DNA from: Oscillospiraceae bacterium
GTDB taxonomy: Bacteria > Bacillota > Clostridia > Oscillospirales > Oscillospiraceae
NCBI GenBank assembly: GCA_015068235.1
Contig: SVKY01000012.1
Span: 1 to 46,067, forward strand
Direction: 5' to 3'
Length of the DNA stretch: 46,067 bases
Below the pieces are notes generated by a model, which did not search any database, was not told the origin of the DNA, and saw only the letters and a program-made list of their open reading frames with translations. The translations under genes were made by a program, and so were the position numbers. This document shows positions 9,302-17,397 of this stretch, piece by piece. Position 1 is the stretch's first letter, and each line of letters opens with the position of its first letter.

Positions 9302-9535
9302 TTACGCCTCCGATTCGTCCAAAATCGCTATGATTGCAGCATCCACAGGAGACAGGCGTTCCAGCCTTGCCGCACCGCCGAAAGTGAGGATCACCGAGTC
9401 CCCCTCCCCTGCTCCGACAAGATCTGCCGCCACGATCTGCGTTCCGTCGCAGCAAACACGCAAAAAGCTCTGTCCAGCCAAGGCAGGGCATTTTTTTGTT
9501 GCCCAAACCGCACCTGTCACACGCCCAAGCCTCAT
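9302..9535 (-). CDS. eutN: EutN/CcmL-type pentameric microcompartment vertex protein
   Basis: The 77-residue product begins MRLGRVTGAVWATKK and contains VAADLVGAGEGDSVILTFGGAAR, the layout of the EutN/CcmL/CsoS4 fold. Such proteins form pentamers that cap the vertices of the polyhedral shell. It is the only vertex protein in the operon. The start codon overlaps the stop of the upstream hypothetical gene (ATGA at 9532-9535), which indicates translational coupling. Confidence 0.93.
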   Translation of the reverse strand: MRLGRVTGAVWATKKCPALAGQSFLRVCCDGTQIVAADLVGAGEGDSVILTFGGAARLERLSPVDAAIIAILDESEA

Positions 9536-9990
9536 GCTTTTCCCTCCAAAACATCTCGAGCCAGCGGTGTTAAACGTCCGTCGATCGGCTGACCGTCTCT
9601 CAACCGCCTGCGAACCTCCTCAGCCGTCAGGAGTTTTTGCTGCCTTGTGCCGAGAAACTGCACGCCTAACTGTTTCATTTGCCGTTCTGCCGATAGAAGT
9701 CTGCTCCATAGGGCACGGTTTGCGCTATGGCTAAAGGCTCGATAGTCCAAGCCCTCCTCCGCCAAGTAAACAGGCTTTCCCAAAAGCAGCGCCTGCACTA
9801 CCGCCTCATTCGGAAAGGTCAGCACATCATGCGCGCTCATGGAACCGATGACAACGGCGGAATATTCCCCCTGCGTAACATAGCAAAAGCCCGTATTTTG
9901 TGTCGGGGCACGTCCGATCAAAAGCGCAGAAGGCAGATTCTGCCGCCGCTTGACCTCGTCAACAATTTTATCAATCAGTGCGTCATTCAT
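9532..9990 (-). CDS. Conserved ethanolamine-utilisation protein of unknown function
   Basis: The 152-residue product lies between pduL and eutN, a slot where Firmicute eut operons often carry an uncharacterised protein (the TIGR02536-type 'eut_hyp' family, assigned from context and length). The N-terminal MNDALIDKIVDEVKRR is an amphipathic helix like the encapsulation peptides that route cargo into microcompartments. The middle part (SALLIGRAPTQNTGF, EYSAVVIGSMSAHD, GKPVYLAEEGLDYR) suggests a Rossmann or flavoprotein-like alternation of strands and helices. A TTG further upstream at 10011 is possible, but GGGGGAAC precedes the ATG at 9988-9990, so the shorter form is preferred. Repeat copy A sits only 26 nt upstream of the start. 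Confidence 0.8.
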   Translation of the reverse strand: MNDALIDKIVDEVKRRQNLPSALLIGRAPTQNTGFCYVTQGEYSAVVIGSMSAHDVLTFPNEAVVQALLLGKPVYLAEEGLDYRAFSHSANRALWSRLLSAERQMKQLGVQFLGTRQQKLLTAEEVRRRLRDGQPIDGRLTPLARDVLEGKA

Positions 9991-10016
9991 ATCGTTCCCC
10001 CATGAAAGCAATCAAG

Positions 10017-10162
10017 AAATTCCGATTTATCGGTGAGTTTTGTTTTTCAAATTGTAGGGGCGGACGACTCTGTCCGCCCACACGAAGTGCCTGCACGGGC
10101 GCACAGAGTCGTGCGCCCCTACGGTGTCAAAACTCAGCCAACAGCTCGATAAATCGGAATTT
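10017..10162 (+). repeat. Repeat copy A: 146-bp inverted-end element inside the eut operon
   Basis: It starts AAATTCCGATTTATCG and ends CGATAAATCGGAATTT, a perfect 16-bp terminal inverted repeat. Inside are two perfect 8-bp hairpins (10058-10079 and 10097-10118) with loops GACTCT and AGAGTC, which are reverse complements. No coding sequence or target-site duplication was recognised. It lies between pduL (stop 10178) and the next eut gene (start 9990). It matches the reverse complement of 34448-34593 at all but one base. Confidence 0.95.
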
Positions 10163-10177
10163 GCGGATTTTGTGTTA

Positions 10178-10771
10178 TCACTGCACGATCAGTGCCAAAT
10201 CGCCCTTTTGAAAGCCACAGGCATTTGCCTCATCATAGTCCAAATGCGCATAAGTTTGATACTTCGGGCTGACTCGCACCGTCACATCCTCAAATGTCAC
10301 AGGTCTTGCCGTCAGCGTGCGCAGCTTGACAGTGTCACCGTCTTTTAGCTTGCGAAGCTGCGCATCGTGCGGTGTCATATGAATATGCCGCTGCGCAACA
10401 ATCGCCCCCGAGGGCAAGGAGAGCTGTTTTCCGTTTGCTTCCAAAATGATCTGCGCAGTATTTTTCGTATCGCCGCTGGGTCTAACAGGCGCTTTGATGC
10501 CCAGTGTCACGCAATCGGTCATGGAAACCTCCACCTGACATTCCTCTCGTTCCGGTCCAAGAACAGCGACATTTTCAATTTTCCCCTTCGTTCCAATCAG
10601 TGTCACTCGCTCGTTACAGGCAAATTGCCCGGGCTGAGACAGTGGGCGTTTTTGCGTCAAAGAGTGACCAAAGAGCATTTGCGCTGCGTCTTTCGTCAGA
10701 TGCACATGGCGTCCTGAGGCTTCCAGCTCGATAAAAATTCGCCCCATAAGCTCGTCAATGAGTTTTTCCAT
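10178..10771 (-). CDS. pduL: Phosphate acyltransferase PduL (microcompartment phosphotransacetylase)
   Basis: The 197-residue product has the two PduL beta-barrel signatures with metal-binding histidines, ASGRHVHLT near residue 27 and AQRHIHMTP near residue 135, and a late YAHLDYDEANACGF segment. PduL converts acetyl-CoA and phosphate to acetyl-phosphate and recycles CoA inside the compartment; here it takes the place of EutD. The first 20 residues form a short helix that could target it to the compartment. The ATG at 10769-10771 is chosen because AAGGAGA precedes it; the upstream GTG/ATG options lie in the eutT coding end. It overlaps eutT by 17 nt. Confidence 0.93.
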   Translation of the reverse strand: MEKLIDELMGRIFIELEASGRHVHLTKDAAQMLFGHSLTQKRPLSQPGQFACNERVTLIGTKGKIENVAVLGPEREECQVEVSMTDCVTLGIKAPVRPSGDTKNTAQIILEANGKQLSLPSGAIVAQRHIHMTPHDAQLRKLKDGDTVKLRTLTARPVTFEDVTVRVSPKYQTYAHLDYDEANACGFQKGDLALIVQ

Positions 10772-11399
10772 GACTGTCTCCTTTCCGTGCAAGGCACAGC
10801 ACCCAACAGGCTGAAGATAAGCGATTGAGCGCCGTTAAAATATCCGTGCGTGAGAGCTTCCCGTTCGGCATCGCAAAGGCATGGTAGCAGCTGAGCTCCG
10901 TTTCACGCACCAAGGTACGCAGACGGTTGAGTTTGAGAAGAATCACATCGTCGGTATGTGAGGGCAAAAAATGCCCGATGCCATAATATTTTTGCGGTTG
11001 GTGGCTGCGCTCATGAAGCTCCGCCTCGTCCATGCCGTCAATGAGAATTTCGGGAACCGCTTTCTCCAAAACCTCTGAGTGCATCAAGCCCCGAACAAGC
11101 GTGAGCATATCCTCCAAAGCAGAAACAGGCGCACCCGATTCTTTTTGCAGCAATAAAATTTCCGCCTGCAAAGAATCGAGCTTCCCACGAAATGCAATGC
11201 GAGGATGGCTTTTTTGCACCAGCTGATCCTTGTTCAGATGGGTCATATGCTCCGCTTTTTTCTGGACGATCAGGATATTTTCACGCCGCAAAAAATCCCG
11301 AGCCGCAGGTGTCAGGCGGTCACCGTCCGCCAAAATCAGCCTGCGGTGACCGTCTTGCACCTGCACGGCGGAAAGCACCGTGTTTTCCGTAAAAAGCAT
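10755..11399 (-). CDS. eutT: EutT-type ATP:cob(I)alamin adenosyltransferase
   Basis: The 214-residue product matches EutT in order of motifs: DGDRLTPAARDFL near residue 26, HLNKDQLVQKSHPRIAFRGKLDS, ELHERSHQPQKYYG, a VRETE segment and DILTALNRLSSACWVL near the C-terminus. It makes adenosylcobalamin, the cofactor of EutBC. The region that in enterobacterial EutT carries the CCxxC metal cluster is absent: the sequence passes directly from ENILIVQKKAEH to MTHLNK. It is therefore the shorter form without that metal site. Its start codon overlaps the eutM stop by one base. Confidence 0.9.
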   Translation of the reverse strand: MLFTENTVLSAVQVQDGHRRLILADGDRLTPAARDFLRRENILIVQKKAEHMTHLNKDQLVQKSHPRIAFRGKLDSLQAEILLLQKESGAPVSALEDMLTLVRGLMHSEVLEKAVPEILIDGMDEAELHERSHQPQKYYGIGHFLPSHTDDVILLKLNRLRTLVRETELSCYHAFAMPNGKLSRTDILTALNRLSSACWVLCLARKGDSHGKTH

Positions 11400-11704
11400 T
11401 ATTTCTCCGCTTTCGCAGTGCTGTTGCCGTGGGGCAGAATGATCTCGACTTCATTGTGCGGTCTGGGAATGACGTGCACGGAGATCAGCTCACCGACCTT
11501 TTCCGCTGCCGCTGCACCTGCATCGGTCGCAGATTTGACGGCGCCAACGTCACCTCGCACCATCACCGTTACCAAACCGCCGCCGACCTGTTCCTTGCCG
11601 ACAAGCTGCACATTTGCGGATTTCACCATGGCATCGGCTGCCTCGATTGCGCCGACCAAGCCCTTCGTTTCCACCATACCCAATGCATTCGTATTTGCGA
11701 TCAT
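11399..11704 (-). CDS. eutM: EutM/PduA-type hexameric BMC shell protein
   Basis: The 101-residue protein holds a single BMC domain, with the canonical opening [20 protein letters not shown] and the core [18 protein letters not shown], and a short variable tail. Hexamers of this type tile the flat facets of the shell and their central pores pass small substrates. AGGAGG lies 7 nt before the ATG. It follows eutE by 11 nt and precedes eutT. Confidence 0.96.
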   Translation of the reverse strand: MIANTNALGMVETKGLVGAIEAADAMVKSANVQLVGKEQVGGGLVTVMVRGDVGAVKSATDAGAAAAEKVGELISVHVIPRPHNEVEIILPHGNSTAKAEK

Positions 11705-11715
11705 AAAAAATCCTC

Positions 11716-13137
11716 CTACCGTAATTTTTTCAAAATTTCTTCCGTCAAAGCATCAATCAGCGATGCGTCAAACGTCGTTTCCGTTTCTTTTCGCTCCTCA
11801 ACGCCCCATGCCACACGGCGAATGTTGATCAGATCCAAGGGCCCGATATTATTCGACGATGAACTGCCGCCCACGGCGCCGCAGCCGAGCGTCAGCGCAG
11901 GAAACAGCTTCGTGCTGTAGCCCACACCACCCAGGGACGAGGGCGTATTGACCAAGAATCGTGAGACCGGAATTTGAAGCGCAAAACGTTCAATCACCGA
12001 AGGATCCGTGGCATGAATGGCAAAGGTATGCCCTGCCCCCTCACCAAGCAGCACCTCGATGGCTCGCTTGAGAATCGTGTTTTCGTCACGCTCGACAAAA
12101 AGTGCAAGCACAGGGCATAGCTTCTCCCTCGAATACGGTCGTGTCGGTCCGGCTTCGGTCTCGTGCGCAATCAAAACTGTCGTTTCCTTAGGGACGGATA
12201 CGCCTGCAATTTGTGCAACCTCGAAGGCGGTCTTGCCGACCACCTTGGGATTCATGCTTCCATCGGGACGCAGAAGAATTTTTGCAAGCTTTCCTGCTTC
12301 TTCACTTGACAGAAAATATGCGCCCTGACGCTTAAATTCCTCACGCACTCTCTGGGCACAGCAATCCTCCAAGATCACACTCTGCTCAGAGGCGCAAATG
12401 GTCCCGTTATCAAAGGTTTTTGAACGAATGATATCCTTGACCGCCTGAGAAAAATCTGCGGATTTGTGGATATAGGCAGGTCCGTTGCCTGCGCCGACAC
12501 CGATGGCAGGTTTGCCGCTGGAATATGCCGCACGAACCATCGCTCCGCCACCGGTCGCTAAGATCAGACGTGTGTATTTATGCTGCATCAGCTCCTGCAC
12601 TGCCTGCATGGTTGGCTCGGAAATGCAGCCGATCGCTCCCTGCGGACAGCCAGCGGCATATGCCGCCTGCGCAACGATCTGTGCCGCCTTTAACGTGCAT
12701 TTGACTGCTCCCGGGTGCGGCGAAAAAACGATGGGGCTGCCAGCCTTCAAGGAGATCAGCGCCTTATAAATCACCGTCGAGGTCGGATTGGTCGATGGCA
12801 CAATGCCTGCGATCACACCGACACTCACACCGATGTCCCAAACCTTGCCTTCATTACGCAAGATGCCGACGGTCTTCATATTCTTGATCGCCTCATACAC
12901 ACGCTCAGATGCAAAACGGTTTTTTTCTGCCTTATCCTTGGCATTACCGAAGCCGGTTTCCTCACAAGCCATTTGCCCCAAAAGCTCGGCATTTTTGCTG
13001 CCTGCTTCTGCAATGGCAGCAACGATCTTATCGATTCTCGCCTGATCAAAATGCTTCAGCTCCTGATACGCAGCCTCCGCCGCTTCCATCAACGCCCTTG
13101 TCTCCTGTCGGGAGCGTAGATCCTTATCAAATTCCAT
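11716..13137 (-). CDS. eutE: CoA-acylating acetaldehyde dehydrogenase EutE
   Basis: The 473-residue aldehyde dehydrogenase has catalytic Cys248 in TICASEQ and nucleotide-binding GVGAGN. It oxidises the acetaldehyde made by EutBC to acetyl-CoA with NAD and CoA. No alcohol dehydrogenase domain is fused. The ATG at 13135-13137 follows GAGGAG and gives [13 protein letters not shown]; the longer frame to 13185 is eutL sequence. The enterobacterial-type N-terminal targeting helix is not obvious. Instead the C-terminus ends in an amphipathic segment, [15 protein letters not shown], after a flexible ETETTF stretch, which could be the encapsulation peptide. The start lies 11 nt inside the end of eutL. 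Confidence 0.95.
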   Translation of the reverse strand: MEFDKDLRSRQETRALMEAAEAAYQELKHFDQARIDKIVAAIAEAGSKNAELLGQMACEETGFGNAKDKAEKNRFASERVYEAIKNMKTVGILRNEGKVWDIGVSVGVIAGIVPSTNPTSTVIYKALISLKAGSPIVFSPHPGAVKCTLKAAQIVAQAAYAAGCPQGAIGCISEPTMQAVQELMQHKYTRLILATGGGAMVRAAYSSGKPAIGVGAGNGPAYIHKSADFSQAVKDIIRSKTFDNGTICASEQSVILEDCCAQRVREEFKRQGAYFLSSEEAGKLAKILLRPDGSMNPKVVGKTAFEVAQIAGVSVPKETTVLIAHETEAGPTRPYSREKLCPVLALFVERDENTILKRAIEVLLGEGAGHTFAIHATDPSVIERFALQIPVSRFLVNTPSSLGGVGYSTKLFPALTLGCGAVGGSSSSNNIGPLDLINIRRVAWGVEERKETETTFDASLIDALTEEILKKLR

Positions 13138-13789
13138 ACAATTCTCCTCTCGGTGCCGAAGCCACGCCTTTGACCGCCTCGGCAAAGGCTTCGCATGCCG
13201 CCTTGCATGCCGATTGCGTTCCTGTCAGCACGCCCCCTGCAAAATTTGTTTCACTCGGCGGCGCAAAAAATTCCGTCATCTCCACATCTGATGCCTTGAT
13301 CGCCGCATCCAAACCCACAATTGCCTCCACAGGCGGTGCAATCAGATATGCAACCGCTTGTCCGAGCGGCACATGGGCAAGCTTGGACAAATAGCTGCCT
13401 GTTCTGGAAACGCAGTGGGCAAAATAAACAATATCGCCCTCATCGTTGGCGGTGCGAAAGCCGATCTCCCCCAGCACGGAAGCCGCCGCCTGCAAGCCGC
13501 TTTTGACCTCCGAAGGATTTTCTCCTGCAATCACACCGATGACCTCGCCTGCAAGCTTCGTTGAAGCATTTGCCGCACCTGCATATAGGCTCTTGGCGTA
13601 GATCACATCGACATTTGCGCTTTTGGTCGCCTCATCCAAGGCGATATAGGTCGCATCGTCACAATCGCTTGAAATGATCCCAAGGGTACGTTGCTTCCCT
13701 CGCAAACCCAACGCTTTACACAACGCTGCAGGTGCATTGGCAATCATCTGCACTGCCAAGACCGTAACAGGAATTCGTTCTCCCGTCAT
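13127..13789 (-). CDS. eutL: EutL trimeric tandem-BMC shell protein
   Basis: The 220-residue product begins PVTVLAVQMIANAPAALCKALGL and contains GIISSDCDDATYIALDEATKSANVDV, hallmarks of EutL. Two circularly permuted BMC folds in one chain form a trimer with a large gated pore, thought to pass cofactors or ethanolamine. It overlaps eutC by 4 nt (ATGA) and eutE by 11 nt, so translation is coupled. Together with EutM and EutN it provides flat tiles and vertices for a closed shell. Confidence 0.96.
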   Translation of the reverse strand: MTGERIPVTVLAVQMIANAPAALCKALGLRGKQRTLGIISSDCDDATYIALDEATKSANVDVIYAKSLYAGAANASTKLAGEVIGVIAGENPSEVKSGLQAAASVLGEIGFRTANDEGDIVYFAHCVSRTGSYLSKLAHVPLGQAVAYLIAPPVEAIVGLDAAIKASDVEMTEFFAPPSETNFAGGVLTGTQSACKAACEAFAEAVKGVASAPRGELYGI

Positions 13790-14664
13790 GCGCCTGCCTC
13801 CTGCACAAAATCAATGCCCGAGGCTTTTTGCTTGAGCATTTTTTCGATCAAGGATGCAATATGCGCTCCTGCCTCCACCGCCGCAATGCCTTGAGAATGA
13901 ATATTCGACACCACCGTGCGCTTCGACTCGGCAATGCCGCGATGCGGACGGTAGGTAATATATGCCGACATAGATTCGCTCGTGACCAAGCCGGGACGTT
14001 CCCCGACCAACATGCACACAAGCTCACAATCCGTCAGATCTCCAATATGATCTCCTGCGCCCACACGGCAAAATTGCACAAACAGCTTTTTGCCGTAGTC
14101 GATGCCCCGAGCTTTTAAGCCCTGCTCGATGGTCGCAACACAATCCATCGCATTGGCTTCGATCGCCGCCGAAGAAAGCCCGTCACCTACCACGATCAAA
14201 ACCCTGTGACCCTTGCAGCTCTCGGAGATGACCTTTTGATATACCTCGTCAAAGCGCCTGCCCAAGTCAGGGCGGGTAAGATACTCATCCTTGTCCTTGC
14301 ACTCGGTCTTGACAGGGATCAGGTCGTTTTCCTTGGCAAAATCCTCATGCACCAAGGAAAATGCACTGTCCTGCGCTGCTGCATGATCCGCTCGAAAGCG
14401 CAGCATCGTGATCGTTTTATAGCGGCTGCCGGCTCTGCCTGAAGCGAGTCTTGCAGGTGTTTTGTTTTTCAAGGCTTGAAATGCCTTTGCATCGTGCGGT
14501 TTTTCCACAAGATACTGCGCTCTCAGATCGATCGCCGTAATATCAGCCACACTTTCCGTTTCTGCATGGCGTGTGGGTGTATACTCGCTTGCCTTGACCG
14601 TCGGCTGCGCATGAAGCTCCGTCAGCATTTGCGCAACCATTGCCTTCAAATCTTCCTTATTCAT
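13786..14664 (-). CDS. eutC: Ethanolamine ammonia-lyase small subunit EutC
   Basis: The 292-residue product is close to the 295 residues of E. coli EutC and contains RPDLGRRF, VVGDGLSSAAIEANA and QFCRVGAGDHIGDLTDCELV, known conserved stretches. With EutB it forms the B12-dependent lyase that splits ethanolamine into acetaldehyde and ammonia. The first 20 residues (MNKEDLKAMVAQMLTEL) form an amphipathic helix and probably serve as the encapsulation peptide. AAGGAGGA precedes the ATG, and eutB ends 9 nt upstream. Confidence 0.97.
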   Translation of the reverse strand: MNKEDLKAMVAQMLTELHAQPTVKASEYTPTRHAETESVADITAIDLRAQYLVEKPHDAKAFQALKNKTPARLASGRAGSRYKTITMLRFRADHAAAQDSAFSLVHEDFAKENDLIPVKTECKDKDEYLTRPDLGRRFDEVYQKVISESCKGHRVLIVVGDGLSSAAIEANAMDCVATIEQGLKARGIDYGKKLFVQFCRVGAGDHIGDLTDCELVCMLVGERPGLVTSESMSAYITYRPHRGIAESKRTVVSNIHSQGIAAVEAGAHIASLIEKMLKQKASGIDFVQEAGA

Positions 14665-14673
14665 AGTTCCTCC

Positions 14674-16035
14674 TTAAAGCAAGCTTGAGCCATCGCCGGC
14701 TTTCTCGGTCAGCTTTCCGTTTTCAACAAAGCCCTTGTCCTCCAGCCATTTCCAAAACGGCGCAATTGCCGTAAGCCCAAAAATATCTCGCAGCGTTGCC
14801 GTCTCTCTGAAGCCCGTGGTCTGATAGTTGAGCATTACATCGTCACCGTGGGCAATGCCCATAAAATAGTTACAGCCTGCGGCGGTCAAAAGCGCCGCAA
14901 GATTTTCAATATCGTTCTGATCCGCCTTCATATGGTTCGTATAGCAGGCATCACAGCCCATGGGTATGCCCGAAAGCTTACCCATAAAATGATCCTCCAA
15001 GCCTGCACGGATCACCTGTCTTGCATCATACAAATACTCAGGTCCGATAAAGCCCACGACCGTATTGACCAAAAACGGCTGAAACCGCTTGGCAAAGCCG
15101 TAGCATCGAGCCTCCATCGTGACCTGATCTGCGCCGTAGTGCGCTTCACTGGACAGCTCGGAGCCCTGACCCGTTTCAAAATACATAACGTTGGGACCCT
15201 CGGCGGTACCGTGGGTCAGGGCAAGCTGCCTTGCATCTTCAATGGTCTTGGCGTTAAAGCCAAAGGCTTCATTTCCCTTTTGCGAGCCTGCGATGGATTG
15301 GAAAATCAAATCCGCAGGCGCACCGTTTTCAATGGCTCGCATCTGCGTGGTCACGTGCGCAAGCACGCAGGTTTGCGTCGGTATGGCGTGCTTTTGCTTG
15401 ATCTCCTCGAATTTTTGCAAAATCTTTTTTGCCGTTTCTGCGCTGTCACCTGCCGGATTCAATCCGATCACCGCATCGCCTGCACCAAAGCTCAAGCCCT
15501 CCAAGGTCGAAGCCAAAATGCCATCGATATCATCGGTCGGATGATTCGGCTGCAAGCGGCACGAAAGTGTCCCGGGCAAGCCGATCGTTGTGTTGCAATG
15601 GGCTGTGATGCGGATTTTTTTTGCCGCCGTGATCAAGTCTAAATTGCTCATCAGCTTGCACACCGCCGCAACCGTTTCGCTCGTCAAACCCCTGCTGATC
15701 CTGCGAAGGTCCGCACCTGTCGTATTTTGATCCAAAATCCATTCTCTCAGCTCTGCGATCGTCATGTTGCGCAAGCCCGCATAGATCGGTTCATTAATAT
15801 CGTCCTGAATGATGCGTGTGACCTCGTCCTGCTCATACGGCACGACCGGATTTTCTCTTAAATCCGACACCAGCATCTGCGAAAGCACGACCTTCGCTGC
15901 CACACGCTCCTGCGCACTTTCTGCGGCAATGCCGGCAAGCTTGTCACCTGATTTTTCCTCGTTTGCCTTTGCCAGCACGTCCTTTACGTCCCGAAAGGCG
16001 TATGTTTTTCCAAACAGATTCGTTTTCAGCTTCAA
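14674..16035 (-). CDS. eutB: Ethanolamine ammonia-lyase large subunit EutB
   Basis: The 453-residue product has the same length as E. coli EutB and carries its motifs, including KANEEKSGDKLAGIAA near residue 24, TIGLPGTLSCRLQPNHPTDD and SEAHYGADQVTMEARCYG. It is the catalytic TIM-barrel subunit binding ethanolamine and adenosylcobalamin. The start codon is TTG (16033-16035), supported by GAGGAG 8 nt upstream and by the family N-terminus. A weak start may tune its level. It lies 12 nt after eutA. Confidence 0.97.
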   Translation of the reverse strand: MKLKTNLFGKTYAFRDVKDVLAKANEEKSGDKLAGIAAESAQERVAAKVVLSQMLVSDLRENPVVPYEQDEVTRIIQDDINEPIYAGLRNMTIAELREWILDQNTTGADLRRISRGLTSETVAAVCKLMSNLDLITAAKKIRITAHCNTTIGLPGTLSCRLQPNHPTDDIDGILASTLEGLSFGAGDAVIGLNPAGDSAETAKKILQKFEEIKQKHAIPTQTCVLAHVTTQMRAIENGAPADLIFQSIAGSQKGNEAFGFNAKTIEDARQLALTHGTAEGPNVMYFETGQGSELSSEAHYGADQVTMEARCYGFAKRFQPFLVNTVVGFIGPEYLYDARQVIRAGLEDHFMGKLSGIPMGCDACYTNHMKADQNDIENLAALLTAAGCNYFMGIAHGDDVMLNYQTTGFRETATLRDIFGLTAIAPFWKWLEDKGFVENGKLTEKAGDGSSLL

Positions 16036-16047
16036 TTTGTCAGCTCC

Positions 16048-17397
16048 TCACAATACCAAGGTTTTTATAACCACGGGCAGCACCTGACCGTCTGCGATCG
16101 GTGCGCCGATGTCCAAATACGCTCCGTCGGACAGATGCACGCCATCCAAGCAGATCAGCGGTGTTTGCGGCATGAGCATACCAAGCGCCTGTCCGAGCGC
16201 TTTTCCCATATCATTCTCGACTGCGATCACACACGGACTCGTTTGCACCTTTCGAAGGGCAAGCGCAAGCCCGTCCGCAAGTTTACATAATTCTGAAAAT
16301 TTTGGATTTCTTTTCCCACGCAGACCGATCACCGCCGCCGTATCGTCATACATCCGCAGACGATTGGAAATATGCTCGGCAAGCTGCTGAGGCTCAGCAT
16401 TTTCCTCCAACTCGGTCAATACTGCCACAGGCAGATTTTTGATCGGAAATGCGGTTTTGTCATAGAAGATCGTGCTGCCCGAAAGCTCGGTCGTATGACT
16501 CCCTGCGCCGATCACCGTTGCCCGGATGGTCTCTTTCGCACGAAGATAGTCGCCGCTGCACAATGCAGAATGAAAAATGGCTTTTCCAAGCAACACACCC
16601 AAATCCCCAAAGGCAAACTCCTCATGCGCTGCATCGTCAATCAGATCGGCAACGCCTCCGGAAAAGCTTAAAAGCTTTGCAGGTTTACATAATTTATCTG
16701 TCACAAAATCAAGATAGCGTTTCCCCTCTCGCAAGCCGAGCGCTTCCTCCAAAATTTCAGCCAAGAAGCGGCTGACCTCTTTAGGGTTTGCATTTAAGGA
16801 AAAATAGGGCTTGAGCACAGGCGATAAATAAGTGCAATTCCCGTTTTCGTCAAATTTCATCAGCCTGCCGCCGACATTCAGGCAGCCCGTATCGATCAAA
16901 TCACCGTTTTCAAACAGCGCCAAATTGGTCGTGCCGCCACCGATGTCCAAATTTAATACGGCACATTGGTGCTCCTTGGAATACTCCGCTGCGCCCGCCC
17001 CTCTGCCTGCAAGGGCGCTCTCCAATGCAGGTCCTGCCGTTGCCACCACAAAATCACCTGCATAGCCCGACAGCGCATTTAGTACCTCTCGTGCATTCTC
17101 TCTGCGAGCCGTTTCGCCTGTGATGATGACCGCTCCTGTTTGCACCGAGGTTTTTTCCACATTGGCGTTTTCGTATTCCGCATCGACAATTTTTTGTACC
17201 CCTACAGCATCGATCACTCGGTCGCTCAGAAGCGGCGTGAAATAGATCTTACTTCTGTAAATGACCTCCTTTTCGCAGATGGAAAAGTGCGGCACCGAAA
17301 AGAAGTTTGCCTCATTTTTGACCGTTAAATAAGAGAAAACGAGCTGTGTCGTCGTTGTGCCGACATCGATCCCGACCGACAAAAGCTTCCGACTCAT
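16048..17397 (-). CDS. eutA: Ethanolamine ammonia-lyase reactivating factor EutA
   Basis: The 449-residue protein has an actin/Hsp70-like ATPase fold: SVGIDVGTTTTQLVFS at the N-terminus (phosphate-1) and LDIGGGTTNLALFENG (phosphate-2) near residue 150. EutA exchanges damaged cobalamin from EutBC using ATP and so restores activity. It overlaps eutG by 4 nt (ATGA at 17394-17397) and precedes eutB, the usual pairing of reactivase and lyase. Confidence 0.96.
   Translation of the reverse strand: MSRKLLSVGIDVGTTTTQLVFSYLTVKNEANFFSVPHFSICEKEVIYRSKIYFTPLLSDRVIDAVGVQKIVDAEYENANVEKTSVQTGAVIITGETARRENAREVLNALSGYAGDFVVATAGPALESALAGRGAGAAEYSKEHQCAVLNLDIGGGTTNLALFENGDLIDTGCLNVGGRLMKFDENGNCTYLSPVLKPYFSLNANPKEVSRFLAEILEEALGLREGKRYLDFVTDKLCKPAKLLSFSGGVADLIDDAAHEEFAFGDLGVLLGKAIFHSALCSGDYLRAKETIRATVIGAGSHTTELSGSTIFYDKTAFPIKNLPVAVLTELEENAEPQQLAEHISNRLRMYDDTAAVIGLRGKRNPKFSELCKLADGLALALRKVQTSPCVIAVENDMGKALGQALGMLMPQTPLICLDGVHLSDGAYLDIGAPIADGQVLPVVIKTLVL

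Noticed and set aside
8380-9333. Plus-strand open frame opposite eutH
   Set aside because: EutH on the minus strand has family motifs and a proper ribosome binding site; the opposite product is low-complexity Pro/Ala/Lys sequence.
9297-9554. N-terminal extension of eutH up to 9554
   Set aside because: The extra residues overlap eutN in another frame, and a good ribosome binding site precedes the inner ATG.
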